Below are positions 1 through 6,101 of a DNA stretch of 6,463 nt, piece after piece (positions within the stretch are counted from its first letter, which is position 1; every line of letters starts with the position of its first letter). The notes under the pieces are model-generated. The model saw only the letters and a program-made list of their open reading frames with translations, did no database searches and was not told where the DNA came from. The stretch lies in the NCBI GenBank assembly GCA_020633655.1, contig JACKDF010000052.1, positions 1-6,463 of the forward strand, read 5' to 3'. The stretch comes from Deferribacteres bacterium (GTDB lineage: Bacteria > Zhuqueibacterota > Zhuqueibacteria > Zhuqueibacterales > Geothermadaptataceae). The position numbers were made by a program, and so were the translations under genes.

Positions 1-977
1 TTGAAATGATGGAGGGAGAAATACGTGTGGAGAGTCCGTATCCGCCGAATAACCAAAACGAGGACGGTCCCGGTTCGCGGTTCTGGTTTACAGCGACATT
101 CGAATGTGGGGATAAATGTGATCAACTGGAAAAACCGATCAGCATGTCGCTGCAAGACCTCAAGCAAAAGCGCATCCTGATCGTCGACGATGTTCCGGCA
201 AACCGTCGTGTTCTGCAAATCTTGCTTGATACATGCGAATGCAACTGGGAAGAGGCTGACAACGGTATTACCGCCCTGGAAATTCTGCGTCGTGCAAAAC
301 AACAGGGGCGCGAGTTTGATTTGGCAATTATCGATATGTTTATGCCTGAAATGAATGGCGAAATGCTTGGAAAAGCGATAAAATCGGATGCAGAGTTACA
401 GCATATTCCCCTCGTTTTAATGACATCTTTCGGCAAAAAAGGCGATGCAAAACGCTTTGAGCAATCGGGATTTGCAGCCTATCTCACAAAACCCATAAAG
501 CAGAACCAATTATACCAGTGCCTGCTAAAAGTATTGGATATTCAAAAACAGAAAAATGACGAAGCGCCGGCAATTGTAACCAAACACTCCCTCGCTGAAA
601 TGAATATCCACATTCTCCTCGCCGATGACAACATCGTGAATCAGAAAGTAGCCGCCATGATGCTACAAAACCTGGGCTGCCGTGTAAACTGTGTTTCCAA
701 TGGATTAGAGGCGGTGACTGAAATTCAGAGGCAGCCTTATGACCTGGTTTTCATGGATTGCCAGATGCCGGAAATGAGTGGTTATGATGCCACCAGGGCC
801 ATTCACCAGCTCGGAAACGAATACCGGGAAATTCCAATCATCGCATTAACTGCCGGTGCCATGAAAGAAGACGAAGAACGGTGTTTCGCTGCCGGCATGG
901 ACGATTATCTCACCAAACCAATCGACAAAAACAAACTTGCGGATATCATCACAAAATGGTATGACCAGGATAGGTAA
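1..977 (+). CDS. Hybrid sensor histidine kinase, C-terminal part (ATPase tail plus two receiver domains); 5' end outside window
   Basis: The frame is open at the left edge, with the first full codon at base 3, so this is the 3' part of a longer gene and the internal ATGs at 6 and 9 are unlikely starts. Counting residues from base 6: residues 3-32 match the end of a histidine kinase ATPase domain (GEIRVES, then the G2-like GSRFWFTATF). Receiver 1 spans about 55-178, with acidic pair D61/D62, phospho-acceptor D110 in IIDMFMPEMNG, T140 and K162 in TKPI. Receiver 2 spans about 201-318, with D207/D208, acceptor D251 in FMDCQMPEMSG, T282 and K304. Both keep every catalytic position, so both should be competent for phosphotransfer. 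No Hpt or DNA-binding domain follows; the protein ends about 15 residues after the second TKPI. Known for the family: phosphate passes from the kinase histidine to receivers and often to a separate Hpt protein. The sensed signal is unknown because the sensor lies upstream. Confidence 0.95.
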   Translation, partial: EMMEGEIRVESPYPPNNQNEDGPGSRFWFTATFECGDKCDQLEKPISMSLQDLKQKRILIVDDVPANRRVLQILLDTCECNWEEADNGITALEILRRAKQQGREFDLAIIDMFMPEMNGEMLGKAIKSDAELQHIPLVLMTSFGKKGDAKRFEQSGFAAYLTKPIKQNQLYQCLLKVLDIQKQKNDEAPAIVTKHSLAEMNIHILLADDNIVNQKVAAMMLQNLGCRVNCVSNGLEAVTEIQRQPYDLVFMDCQMPEMSGYDATRAIHQLGNEYREIPIIALTAGAMKEDEERCFAAGMDDYLTKPIDKNKLADIITKWYDQDR

Positions 978-1179
978 TGCTTAAAAAGCCGCAAGTCTTG
1001 TGGAATGAAACAAACACCATTTTTCCTTCGCAGTATTCACCGCTTTAAGTTATTCGTATTTTTACTTTTAGAAATTAAATATTTTATCGCCCCACAATAA
1101 ATACTTTGGATGTTATTCTTACCTGTGTTTAATTAACGCTTTCCATTAAAACAATTTCATATTTACACATGGAGGAAGA
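978..1179. other. Intergenic spacer, AT-rich, probable promoter region of the peptidase gene
   Basis: This spacer has no credible reading frame. It becomes very AT-rich from about 1040 onward, as expected for a promoter region of the downstream peptidase gene. I could not find a convincing -35/-10 pair or an exact Bacteroidota-type TAnnTTTG box; ATACTTTG at 1101-1108 is near the latter but misses the TA. A short imperfect hairpin (CCGCAA 989-994 with TTGTGG 998-1003, one G-T pair) follows the kinase stop but has no T-run after it, so it is a poor terminator. Confidence 0.5.
1171..1175 (+). promoter_or_regulatory. Shine-Dalgarno site GGAGG for the M28 peptidase
   Basis: GGAGG lies 4 bases before the ATG at 1180. 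It decides the start: the alternative in-frame ATG at 1195 (residue 6) would be 19 bases from this site and has none of its own. Confidence 0.75.
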
Positions 1180-2565
1180 ATGGCAAGCAAATTTATGAAA
1201 ATATTTGTTATCGGTTTCACTTTGAGCATTGCAACTGCATTCGCCCAGGACAATAAAAACCACTCAGAATTCATCGACGGTGTATACAAAAAATGCCTGA
1301 CAGAGGGCACAACCTATCAACTTTTGGGCGAACTTTGCGAAAAATTCCCCAACCGGTTGAGCGGATCTCCGGGGGCAGAAAAAGCCATTGCATGGACAAA
1401 AGAAGTGATGCAGAAATATGAATTTGATAACGTTTTTTTACAGGAAGTGATGGTACCCCATTGGGTTCGGGGAGAAAAAGAACAAGCCAGCATCGCCACG
1501 GGTTCCAGCAAAATCGATCTCGCAATTTTGGCTTTGGGACGATCCGTTGCAACGCCCGCTGAAGGCCTCACAGCGGAAGTCATCGTAGTAAAATCATTAG
1601 AGGAAATTGAGAATCTCGCACCAGATAAAGTTGCCGGAAAAATTGTTTTCTACGACGAACCCTTCGCACAAGAATTTGCCAACACTTTCCGTGGATACGG
1701 GGCATCTGTTCAAAAACGCGTCGCCGGAGCCTCCCGGGCTGCAAAACTTGGAGCGGTCGCCGTGGTTATCCGCTCCGTCGGCACCGGTGACGATGATTTT
1801 CCACACACCGGTTCCTTGCGCTACGATGAAGACGCTCCGCAAATCCCTGCGGCAGCGCTTGGAGCACACTCCGCAGACAAACTCGCAAAAATCTTACAGA
1901 AAAATCCAAAGGCAAAACTCTTTCTTAAAATGAATTGCCAAACACTGCCCGACGTGCTTTCCTACAACGTGATTGGTGAAATAAAAGGCAGCGAAAATCC
2001 CGAGGCAATCATTGCGGTGGGTGGCCACCTTGACGCATGGGATACCGGACAGGGCGCCCACGACGACGGCGCCGGTGTGATGCAATCCATCGCTGCATTG
2101 CAAACGCTGAAATCACTCAGCTACAAACCAAAGCATACGTTGAGGGCCGTGATGTTTATCAACGAAGAAAACGGCTTGCGCGGCGGGTTAAAATATGCAG
2201 ATTTGGCTGTAGAAAACAACGAGAAGCACATCATTGCCATCGAGTCGGATGCCGGTGGTTTTACACCGCGGGCGTTTAGTTTTAAAGGCGCCGATTCTTC
2301 AGTGGCAAAAATGCAGAACTGGATCGCCTATTTTCCCAACAACACCATCGACGCCATTCGTGCCGGCCACGGCGGTGCCGACATCGGGCCATTGAACAAG
2401 GCAGACGGCACTCCCGTGGCCGGCTTTATCCCCGACGGGCAACGCTATTTCGACTTTCACCACTCCCCTGCCGATGTTTTTAGCGCAATCAACAAACGCG
2501 AGCTTGAGTTGGGGACAGCGTCCCTGGCATCCTTCATTTATTTGATTGATCAGGAAGGGCTATAA
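1180..2565 (+). CDS. Secreted M28 family zinc metallopeptidase, carboxypeptidase Q (PGCP)-like
   Basis: This 461-residue protein starts with a basic, then hydrophobic signal peptide (residues 1-22, probable cleavage after AFA before Q23), so it should be exported to the periplasm or beyond. Residues about 110-250 look like the protease-associated (PA) insert. The peptidase core follows with the M28 metal and catalytic residues visible: H283 and D285 in GGHLDAWD, bridging D295 in GAHDDGAG, general base E329 and ligand E330 in INEENG, D357 in ESDAGG, and the last ligand in FHHSPAD (probably H428). From memory, HLDAWDTGQG, NEENG, ESDAGG and HHSPAD follow human carboxypeptidase Q closely, and the length matches that family. 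Expected activity is cleavage of dipeptides or short peptides with two zinc ions; the real substrate is unknown. It stands alone between a kinase gene and a convergent unit, so context does not refine the role. Start supported by GGAGG 4 bases upstream. Confidence 0.95.
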   Translation: MASKFMKIFVIGFTLSIATAFAQDNKNHSEFIDGVYKKCLTEGTTYQLLGELCEKFPNRLSGSPGAEKAIAWTKEVMQKYEFDNVFLQEVMVPHWVRGEKEQASIATGSSKIDLAILALGRSVATPAEGLTAEVIVVKSLEEIENLAPDKVAGKIVFYDEPFAQEFANTFRGYGASVQKRVAGASRAAKLGAVAVVIRSVGTGDDDFPHTGSLRYDEDAPQIPAAALGAHSADKLAKILQKNPKAKLFLKMNCQTLPDVLSYNVIGEIKGSENPEAIIAVGGHLDAWDTGQGAHDDGAGVMQSIAALQTLKSLSYKPKHTLRAVMFINEENGLRGGLKYADLAVENNEKHIIAIESDAGGFTPRAFSFKGADSSVAKMQNWIAYFPNNTIDAIRAGHGGADIGPLNKADGTPVAGFIPDGQRYFDFHHSPADVFSAINKRELELGTASLASFIYLIDQEGL

Positions 2566-2580
2566 CTTTCCAGCGGTAAA

Positions 2581-2620
2581 ATTCAGCTTGAGGGAAAGCG
2601 GAGATTCTCCCAAGCTGAAT
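2581..2620 (-). terminator. Inverted repeat in convergent junction, likely bidirectional terminator
   Basis: ATTCAGCTTG at 2581-2590 and CAAGCTGAAT at 2611-2620 form a perfect 10-base-pair stem. Three more pairs are possible after a one-base bulge (GGG 2592-2594 with TCC 2608-2610, one of them G-T). It begins 15 bases after the peptidase stop and lies 28 bases past the stop of the convergent acyltransferase gene. Read on the minus strand the stem ends in TTTTA, a short U-run, so it suits the acyltransferase transcript better. On the plus strand the stem is followed by AAAA, so termination there would be weaker or need help. Confidence 0.6.
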
Positions 2621-2648
2621 AAAATGTTCGCTTAAAATGGATCCCGAT

Positions 2649-3773
2649 TTAATATACCAGCCGCAACAAAAAATCATCCCCTTGTGCAAAAACCGCCGCG
2701 CTGTTTTTACCGATGGTGATGGGAAAGGATACCGTCGGCGCACCTCCCCCGAAATCCAATTTTTGCAGCGGCATGCGAGTAAGGTTTGTCACCAGACAAC
2801 CGGTTTCCGGTTCATAAGGCAGCAATGCATGCTCCTCGTGCTTTTCAATTTCAACTTCCAAATCCGTTAGATACCGTGCATAAGCTGCACTATCAACCCG
2901 CGGTACGGATTTACGAATTTCCAGCGCCAAATCGCCTGTCTCCATGCTATCCAGTGCCACCGTTTTCATTGCCAAACGATGAAATTGCAGGGCATTGCCA
3001 AAAAACTTCGGGCCAAGTTGCGGAACATAGCGCCGAACATCCATCGGAATCGACAAAGTGAAATGATCACTAATTTTCGATTTTTGTATTTGATACGTCT
3101 TCTGGAAAACCAACGCCGACAAGTAGTCATTAACCGAAACATTTACATCATCCGCCTCATTCAAGCGTTCAAGGGTTGCAAGAATCGGTGGTTTAGCAAC
3201 AGTTTCATTCACGATGCTGCACTTCTCATATACTTTGGCTTCACGAATTTTCTGTTTTTGAAAATGAAATAATTTGACAGCTGTCCGGTTCAAACTTGGT
3301 CTGGCGAGGTGACGAACGACAAATTTTTTTAAGGGGATGAAGGAGTTTTGCGTCATTGCAGCGAGGACGGCAAGAAAATAAAAATAACTATAGCCATCCC
3401 CAACGAGATGGTTCATTTTCGGAACCAGTGCGGTCCCATTTTTAAATTGCAGAACCTGCAGAAAAAACAGGCTGTCAATACCCGCTGTGTTCACATCTTT
3501 ATAGCGCTCCCACCTCGGCATCGTGTCGGCTGCAGCGTCAAAGGTCGATTCATACAGGGTTTCGTGAAAATGATTTTCCTCATTGTAAGGTCGTGAAGAA
3601 ATCGCCCCGTTCTCGTACTGCCCGAAGAGCGGCCAAAAGGTGTCAGAAAGCTGATACAACGCTTTGCGAAGGGCGGCTGTGCCGAGGGGATTTTCAAAAT
3701 AAAAAAGCATTTCGATGGGATAGTTGCCGTTGACAAAATAGGAATCGATCTGTGAAATGGGAAGGGATTGCAT
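2649..3773 (-). CDS. BAHD-type (PF02458-like) acyltransferase homologue
   Basis: This 374-residue soluble protein has the landmarks of the BAHD/CoA-dependent acyltransferase superfamily in the right order. Near the N-terminus, LKxxL-like packing leads to FWPLFGQY (47-53), resembling plant YPLAGR. H122 and D126 in MNHLVGDG form the catalytic HxxxDG. SVNDYLSALVF (213-223) and the stretch from PMDVRRYVP (243-251) to FFGNALQF (257-264) parallel the DxRxRxxPxxPxxYxGN region. DFGGGAP (340-346) stands in for the structural DFGWG motif. Family role: acyl transfer from acyl-CoA to a hydroxyl or amine. It is about 60-80 residues shorter than typical plant enzymes. It lacks the HH pair of NRPS condensation domains and is not followed by a carrier domain. 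Bacterial alcohol acetyltransferase/PapA5-like proteins are the main alternative. The start has AAGGA 10 bases upstream. It lies 33 bases after the OmdA-like gene, suggesting co-transcription. The acceptor substrate cannot be read from sequence. Confidence 0.8.
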   Translation of the reverse strand: MQSLPISQIDSYFVNGNYPIEMLFYFENPLGTAALRKALYQLSDTFWPLFGQYENGAISSRPYNEENHFHETLYESTFDAAADTMPRWERYKDVNTAGIDSLFFLQVLQFKNGTALVPKMNHLVGDGYSYFYFLAVLAAMTQNSFIPLKKFVVRHLARPSLNRTAVKLFHFQKQKIREAKVYEKCSIVNETVAKPPILATLERLNEADDVNVSVNDYLSALVFQKTYQIQKSKISDHFTLSIPMDVRRYVPQLGPKFFGNALQFHRLAMKTVALDSMETGDLALEIRKSVPRVDSAAYARYLTDLEVEIEKHEEHALLPYEPETGCLVTNLTRMPLQKLDFGGGAPTVSFPITIGKNSAAVFAQGDDFLLRLVY

Positions 3774-3806
3774 GCGTACTCAGTCCTTATAAAATTCAGA
3801 TTAAAC

Positions 3807-4073
3807 TCACTGCTGCCCCGGGCGCCAGACCATTTTCATGTACACCCCGCCCTTTTCAAGTTCATCGAGCATTTGGTTGAGCCGTTTTTGCACTGTTTCC
3901 GGTCTTTTTGCCCGGGTGATCCAGCCGATGTAATCATTCTGCTGGTAGGCAGGGCGCTGCTGGTAGGATTTCAATAAATCACGCTGCACAAGTGCAGTTT
4001 TGACAAAATCCGGCATCGGATATTTCGGGCGTGTGAGGTTGGAGAATTTGTCTTTGGGCATAATTAAATTCAT
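3807..4073 (-). CDS. Short YdeI/OmpD-associated (OmdA-like) family protein
   Basis: This 88-residue protein is dominated by one conserved module. PDFVKTAL (21-28) is followed by a short linker, then YIGWITRAKRPET (48-60) and RLNQMLDELEKG (64-75). This is the characteristic (Y)xxWIxxAKRPETxxxRI pattern of PF13376-type proteins, named for bacteriocin protection/YdeI and OmpD association. Many relatives are near 190 residues with an added N-terminal domain; this one is the C-terminal module alone, which also occurs in nature. No signal peptide or membrane segment is visible, so it should be cytoplasmic. Biochemical function of the family is not established. No Shine-Dalgarno is evident before the ATG at 4073 or before the second ATG at 4061 (residue 5), so the exact start is uncertain. 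It is the first gene of a likely two-gene minus-strand unit with the acyltransferase and is divergent from the MarR gene. Confidence 0.8.
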   Translation of the reverse strand: MNLIMPKDKFSNLTRPKYPMPDFVKTALVQRDLLKSYQQRPAYQQNDYIGWITRAKRPETVQKRLNQMLDELEKGGVYMKMVWRPGQQ

Positions 4074-4091
4074 AAAAGCAGTCTAATTTTG

Positions 4092-4109
4092 ATGATAATA
4101 ATTTATCAT
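4092..4109. promoter_or_regulatory. Inverted repeat ATGATAA-N4-TTATCAT, candidate MarR operator
   Basis: Two perfect 7-base arms (4092-4098 and 4103-4109) are separated by TAAT, 18 bases in all. The size and spacing fit a dimeric winged-helix repressor site of the MarR type. It lies 18 bases upstream of the OmdA-like start, where binding would block that transcript, and about 112 bases from the MarR start. AT-rich DNA makes chance palindromes more likely, so this is a candidate only. Confidence 0.4.
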
Positions 4110-4157
4110 TTTTTGTTAAAGAGACAAAACCTTGTATAGCTTTTCGAACAAATCGAT

Positions 4158-4170
4158 AAATATAATATTT
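4158..4170. promoter_or_regulatory. AT palindrome AAATAT-A-ATATTT, second candidate operator
   Basis: Perfect 6-base arms flank a single central A. It overlaps the TATAAT at 4161-4166, so a protein bound here could occlude a promoter. The arms contain only A and T, and such palindromes are common by chance in this base composition. Its arms also do not resemble those of the 4092-4109 repeat. Confidence 0.25.
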
Positions 4171-4221
4171 GAAATCATTTTTTTGCTTGCACATACAAAT
4201 ATAATTCATATCTTTTGCCCC

Positions 4222-4653
4222 ATGAATTGCGATAACGAAAATATTTACTGTGGTTGCCTGTATTATTCGGCCAACGCCTTGGCGCGGGTGATTACGCGCA
4301 TGGCGGAGGAGGAATTCAGCATTGTGCAACTGGCACCGTCCTATGCTTTTCTTTTAATGACCATCAACGGCAAACCGGGAATCCAACCGGGAGAAATCAG
4401 CAAAATTATGATGCTCAAGCCTTCCACTGTCACGCGCCTCATCGAAAAAATGGAATTTAAAATGTTCCTTGAGCGCAGAACAGTGGGCAAGTTCACACAA
4501 GTCTATCCGACTCAAAAAAGTCTCGATTTGGATAGCCAGATAAAAAAAGCATGGGGCAACCTTCTGGAACGTTACAACACCCTTATGGGAGCGGAAAAAA
4601 GCAGGCAATTAACGACAGATATTTTTGAAGCCACAATCAAATTACAGGAATAA
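4222..4653 (+). CDS. MarR family transcriptional regulator with N-terminal cysteine cluster
   Basis: Starting at the ATG at 4222 gives 143 residues, the normal MarR length. The frame stays open upstream to a TTG at 4132, but that adds 30 odd hydrophobic residues encoded by the AT-rich promoter region and has no ribosome site, so it is rejected. Visible parts: an N-terminal dimerisation helix (about 12-31), a winged helix-turn-helix core with PGIQPGEISKIM (52-63), the recognition helix around KPSTVTRLIEKM (66-77) and FLERR (82-86), then the beta wing to about 97, and C-terminal dimerisation helices (103-142). All three cysteines (C3, C10, C12) sit in the first 12 residues, in NIYCGCLYYS, which suggests thiol, oxidant or metal sensing. 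That is inference. As the first gene before a reductase and a pirin it probably represses its own operon and perhaps the divergent one. No clear Shine-Dalgarno precedes the ATG. Confidence 0.9.
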   Translation: MNCDNENIYCGCLYYSANALARVITRMAEEEFSIVQLAPSYAFLLMTINGKPGIQPGEISKIMMLKPSTVTRLIEKMEFKMFLERRTVGKFTQVYPTQKSLDLDSQIKKAWGNLLERYNTLMGAEKSRQLTTDIFEATIKLQE

Positions 4654-4696
4654 TTTTTTTTGCAACTCGATTATTGTATGTACAACCAAACAAATC

Positions 4697-4701
4697 AGGA
4701 G
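4697..4701 (+). promoter_or_regulatory. Shine-Dalgarno site AGGAG deciding the oxidoreductase start
   Basis: AGGAG is followed by 6 bases and ATG at 4708, which begins MKIGILGSG, the first beta strand of the Rossmann fold. This rejects the longer in-frame start at TTG 4660, which would add 16 residues ahead of the nucleotide-binding strand. Confidence 0.8.
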
Positions 4702-4707
4702 TATCAA

Positions 4708-5349
4708 ATGAAAATAGGTATATTAGGATCAGGCGTTGTTGGGAAATCCCTCGCCAAAGGTTTTATAAAACACGGTTACAAAGTCATGATCGGATCACGC
4801 TCACCAGAAAAATTAACGGCTTTGCAAGCCGAGATTGGACCGGAATTGCAAACAGGGACGTTCAGCGATGCGGCAGCCTTCGGTGAGATCGTCGTATTGG
4901 CCGTGAAAGGGACGATTGCAGAAAATGTACTGAAGCTTGCCAGAGTTGAAAATTTAACAGGAAAAACCATCATCGATGCGACAAATCCTATTGCCGAGGC
5001 TGCACCGGAAAATGGTGTTTTGAAATTTTTTACCGATCAAAATGGTTCCTTAATGGAGCAGTTGCAAAGGCTCGCTCCGCAAGCACATTTTGTTAAAGCA
5101 TTCAGTTCCGTCGGCTCTGCTTTTATGGTTGATCCGCAATTCGCTTCAAAGCCAACCATGTTCATCGCCGGCAACAACGATACAGCCAAGCAGCAAACAA
5201 AAACAATTCTCGATCAATTTGGTTGGGAAACTGAAGACATGGGTGGCGCAGAAGCGGCTCGGGCAATCGAACCTTTGTGCATGCTCTGGTGTATCCCCGG
5301 ATTCCGTGAGAACCGTTGGACACATGCCTTTAAATTACTGAAATTGTAA
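4708..5349 (+). CDS. NAD(P)-binding oxidoreductase, NADPH-dependent F420 reductase-like family
   Basis: The protein has 213 residues and is a single Rossmann-fold domain of the PF03807 type. The dinucleotide loop GSGVVG (7-12; G7, G9, G12) follows the first strand. S30-R31 at the end of the second strand (MIGSRS) is the usual mark of NADP rather than NAD preference. Further family-like stretches are VVLAVKG (62-68), TIIDATNP (87-94), FVKAFSSVG (128-136), MFIAGNN (151-157) and the C-terminal EPLCMLWCIPGF (188-199) with THAFKLL (205-211). The length fits the family. Many bacterial members lie in genomes without coenzyme F420, so the partner may be a flavin or unknown; the true substrate cannot be read. 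It lies 54 bases after the MarR stop and 41 before the pirin gene, on the same strand, so an operon is likely. Confidence 0.88.
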   Translation: MKIGILGSGVVGKSLAKGFIKHGYKVMIGSRSPEKLTALQAEIGPELQTGTFSDAAAFGEIVVLAVKGTIAENVLKLARVENLTGKTIIDATNPIAEAAPENGVLKFFTDQNGSLMEQLQRLAPQAHFVKAFSSVGSAFMVDPQFASKPTMFIAGNNDTAKQQTKTILDQFGWETEDMGGAEAARAIEPLCMLWCIPGFRENRWTHAFKLLKL

Positions 5350-5380
5350 AATCAGTAGCGCCCCCTTGTGGGGCACAATT
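5342..5380 (+). other. Hairpin-forming spacer between oxidoreductase and pirin genes
   Basis: An inner stem GCCCC (5360-5364) pairs with GGGGC (5370-5374) over a 5-base loop. Outer arms AATTGT (5342-5347) and ACAATT (5375-5380) can also pair, enclosing the oxidoreductase stop codon. No T-run follows, so it is not a standard intrinsic terminator. The structure ends just before the pirin ribosome site GGAG (5382-5385) and could affect mRNA stability or coupling between the two genes. Confidence 0.4.
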
Positions 5381-5390
5381 CGGAGAAATC

Positions 5391-6101
5391 ATGAAAACAA
5401 CCATACATCGTGCGGACAGCCGCGGTTACTTTAACCATGGCTGGTTGCAAACGTACCACACCTTTAGCTTTGCACAATATTACGATCCAACGCGCATACA
5501 CTTTGGCAAATTGCGTGTTTTAAATGATGATGTGATTGCACCCGGTCAAGGTTTTGGGCGCCATCCGCACGATAATATGGAAATTGTCACTATTCCCTTG
5601 CAAGGCGCATTAGCGCACGCGGACAGTGAAGGGCACGAGCAGGTTATTCGTCCAAACGAGGTTCAAATCATGTCTGCGGGCAGTGGTATCTGGCACTCGG
5701 AATTCAACCATTCGGACACAGAACCCGTTGGTCTGTTGCAAATTTGGGTGCTTACCGATGCCAGAGGACACAAACCACGCTACGACCAGAAAGTGATCGA
5801 CCCTGCAGCTCGAAAGGAAAAATTCCACACCTTCGTGCAACCACAGCAAAACGAAGACAATCTCTGGTTGCATCAGGATGCGTATTTTTCACGGGCTGAT
5901 TTACGTAAAGGAAAGAAGTGCAATTATGGGGTTCACACGCCCGGTAATGGTGTTTATATATTTGTCATCGAAGGACAAATCGAAGTGGCATCAGAGCATC
6001 TCAGCAGAAGGGATGGTATAGGAATCCGGGATGCTGAGGAATTCACAATTCAGGCACATAGCGATGCACAAGTTTTAGCGATTGAAGTACCGATGCATTG
6101 A
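5391..6101 (+). CDS. Pirin family bicupin protein (YhhW-like)
   Basis: This 236-residue, cytoplasmic protein matches bacterial pirins in length and motifs. It begins with the typical YFNHGWLQTYHTFSFA (13-28). The N-terminal cupin carries the metal-binding set H58 and H60 in GFGRHPHDNMEIVT, and H102 and E104 in SGIWHSEFNHS. These correspond to the three His and one Glu that hold iron in pirin and in E. coli YhhW. The C-terminal cupin (about 150-234) has no visible metal ligands, as usual. Family knowledge: YhhW and human pirin show quercetin 2,3-dioxygenase activity in vitro, and pirins elsewhere act as redox-linked cofactors; the physiological substrate is generally unknown. GGAG ends 5 bases before the ATG. 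As third gene behind a MarR regulator and a reductase it fits an aromatic- or oxidant-response operon. No clear terminator is seen after its stop. Confidence 0.93.
   Translation: MKTTIHRADSRGYFNHGWLQTYHTFSFAQYYDPTRIHFGKLRVLNDDVIAPGQGFGRHPHDNMEIVTIPLQGALAHADSEGHEQVIRPNEVQIMSAGSGIWHSEFNHSDTEPVGLLQIWVLTDARGHKPRYDQKVIDPAARKEKFHTFVQPQQNEDNLWLHQDAYFSRADLRKGKKCNYGVHTPGNGVYIFVIEGQIEVASEHLSRRDGIGIRDAEEFTIQAHSDAQVLAIEVPMH

Larger units (their letters stand above)
4074..4221. promoter_or_regulatory. Divergent AT-rich regulatory region between OmdA-like and marR-type genes
   Basis: These 148 bases separate two divergent start codons and are strikingly AT-rich. TATAAT occurs at 4200-4205, 16 bases before the MarR ATG, and again at 4161-4166. 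Neither has a good TTGACA-like box at 16-18 bases, so the promoter assignment is weak. On the minus strand the 4200-4205 area reads TATATTTG, which fits the Bacteroidota -7 consensus TAnnTTTG but lies about 125 bases from the minus-strand start. Two inverted repeats, listed separately, could be repressor sites. Confidence 0.45.

Noticed and set aside
989..1003. Hairpin CCGCAA/TTGTGG after the kinase gene
   Set aside because: The stem is short, has a G-T pair, and no T-run follows.
1129..1136. 8-base palindrome TTAATTAA upstream of the peptidase gene
   Set aside because: All A/T and expected by chance in this AT-rich spacer; arms do not extend.
2786..3596. Several plus-strand frames of 80-97 codons opposite the acyltransferase gene
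   Set aside because: They are antisense shadows of a gene with clear family motifs and have low-complexity, non-homologous-looking sequences.
4132..4221. N-terminal extension of the MarR frame starting at TTG 4132, adding 30 hydrophobic residues
   Set aside because: It has no ribosome site, a rare start codon, and covers the AT-rich promoter region; the MarR fold begins after the ATG at 4222 and gives the usual family length.
3979..4329. 116-codon minus-strand frame crossing the divergent spacer
   Set aside because: It overlaps the start of both the OmdA-like and MarR genes in other frames, crosses their promoter region, and shows no recognisable domain.
4639..4661. AAATTA/TAATTT stem followed by a T-run at the end of the MarR gene, possible terminator
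   Set aside because: The stem is six A-T pairs only and overlaps the stop codon, too weak for an intrinsic terminator; partial attenuation cannot be excluded.
4660..4707. Longer oxidoreductase start at TTG 4660
   Set aside because: The ATG at 4708 has AGGAG at ideal spacing and starts exactly at the first Rossmann strand.
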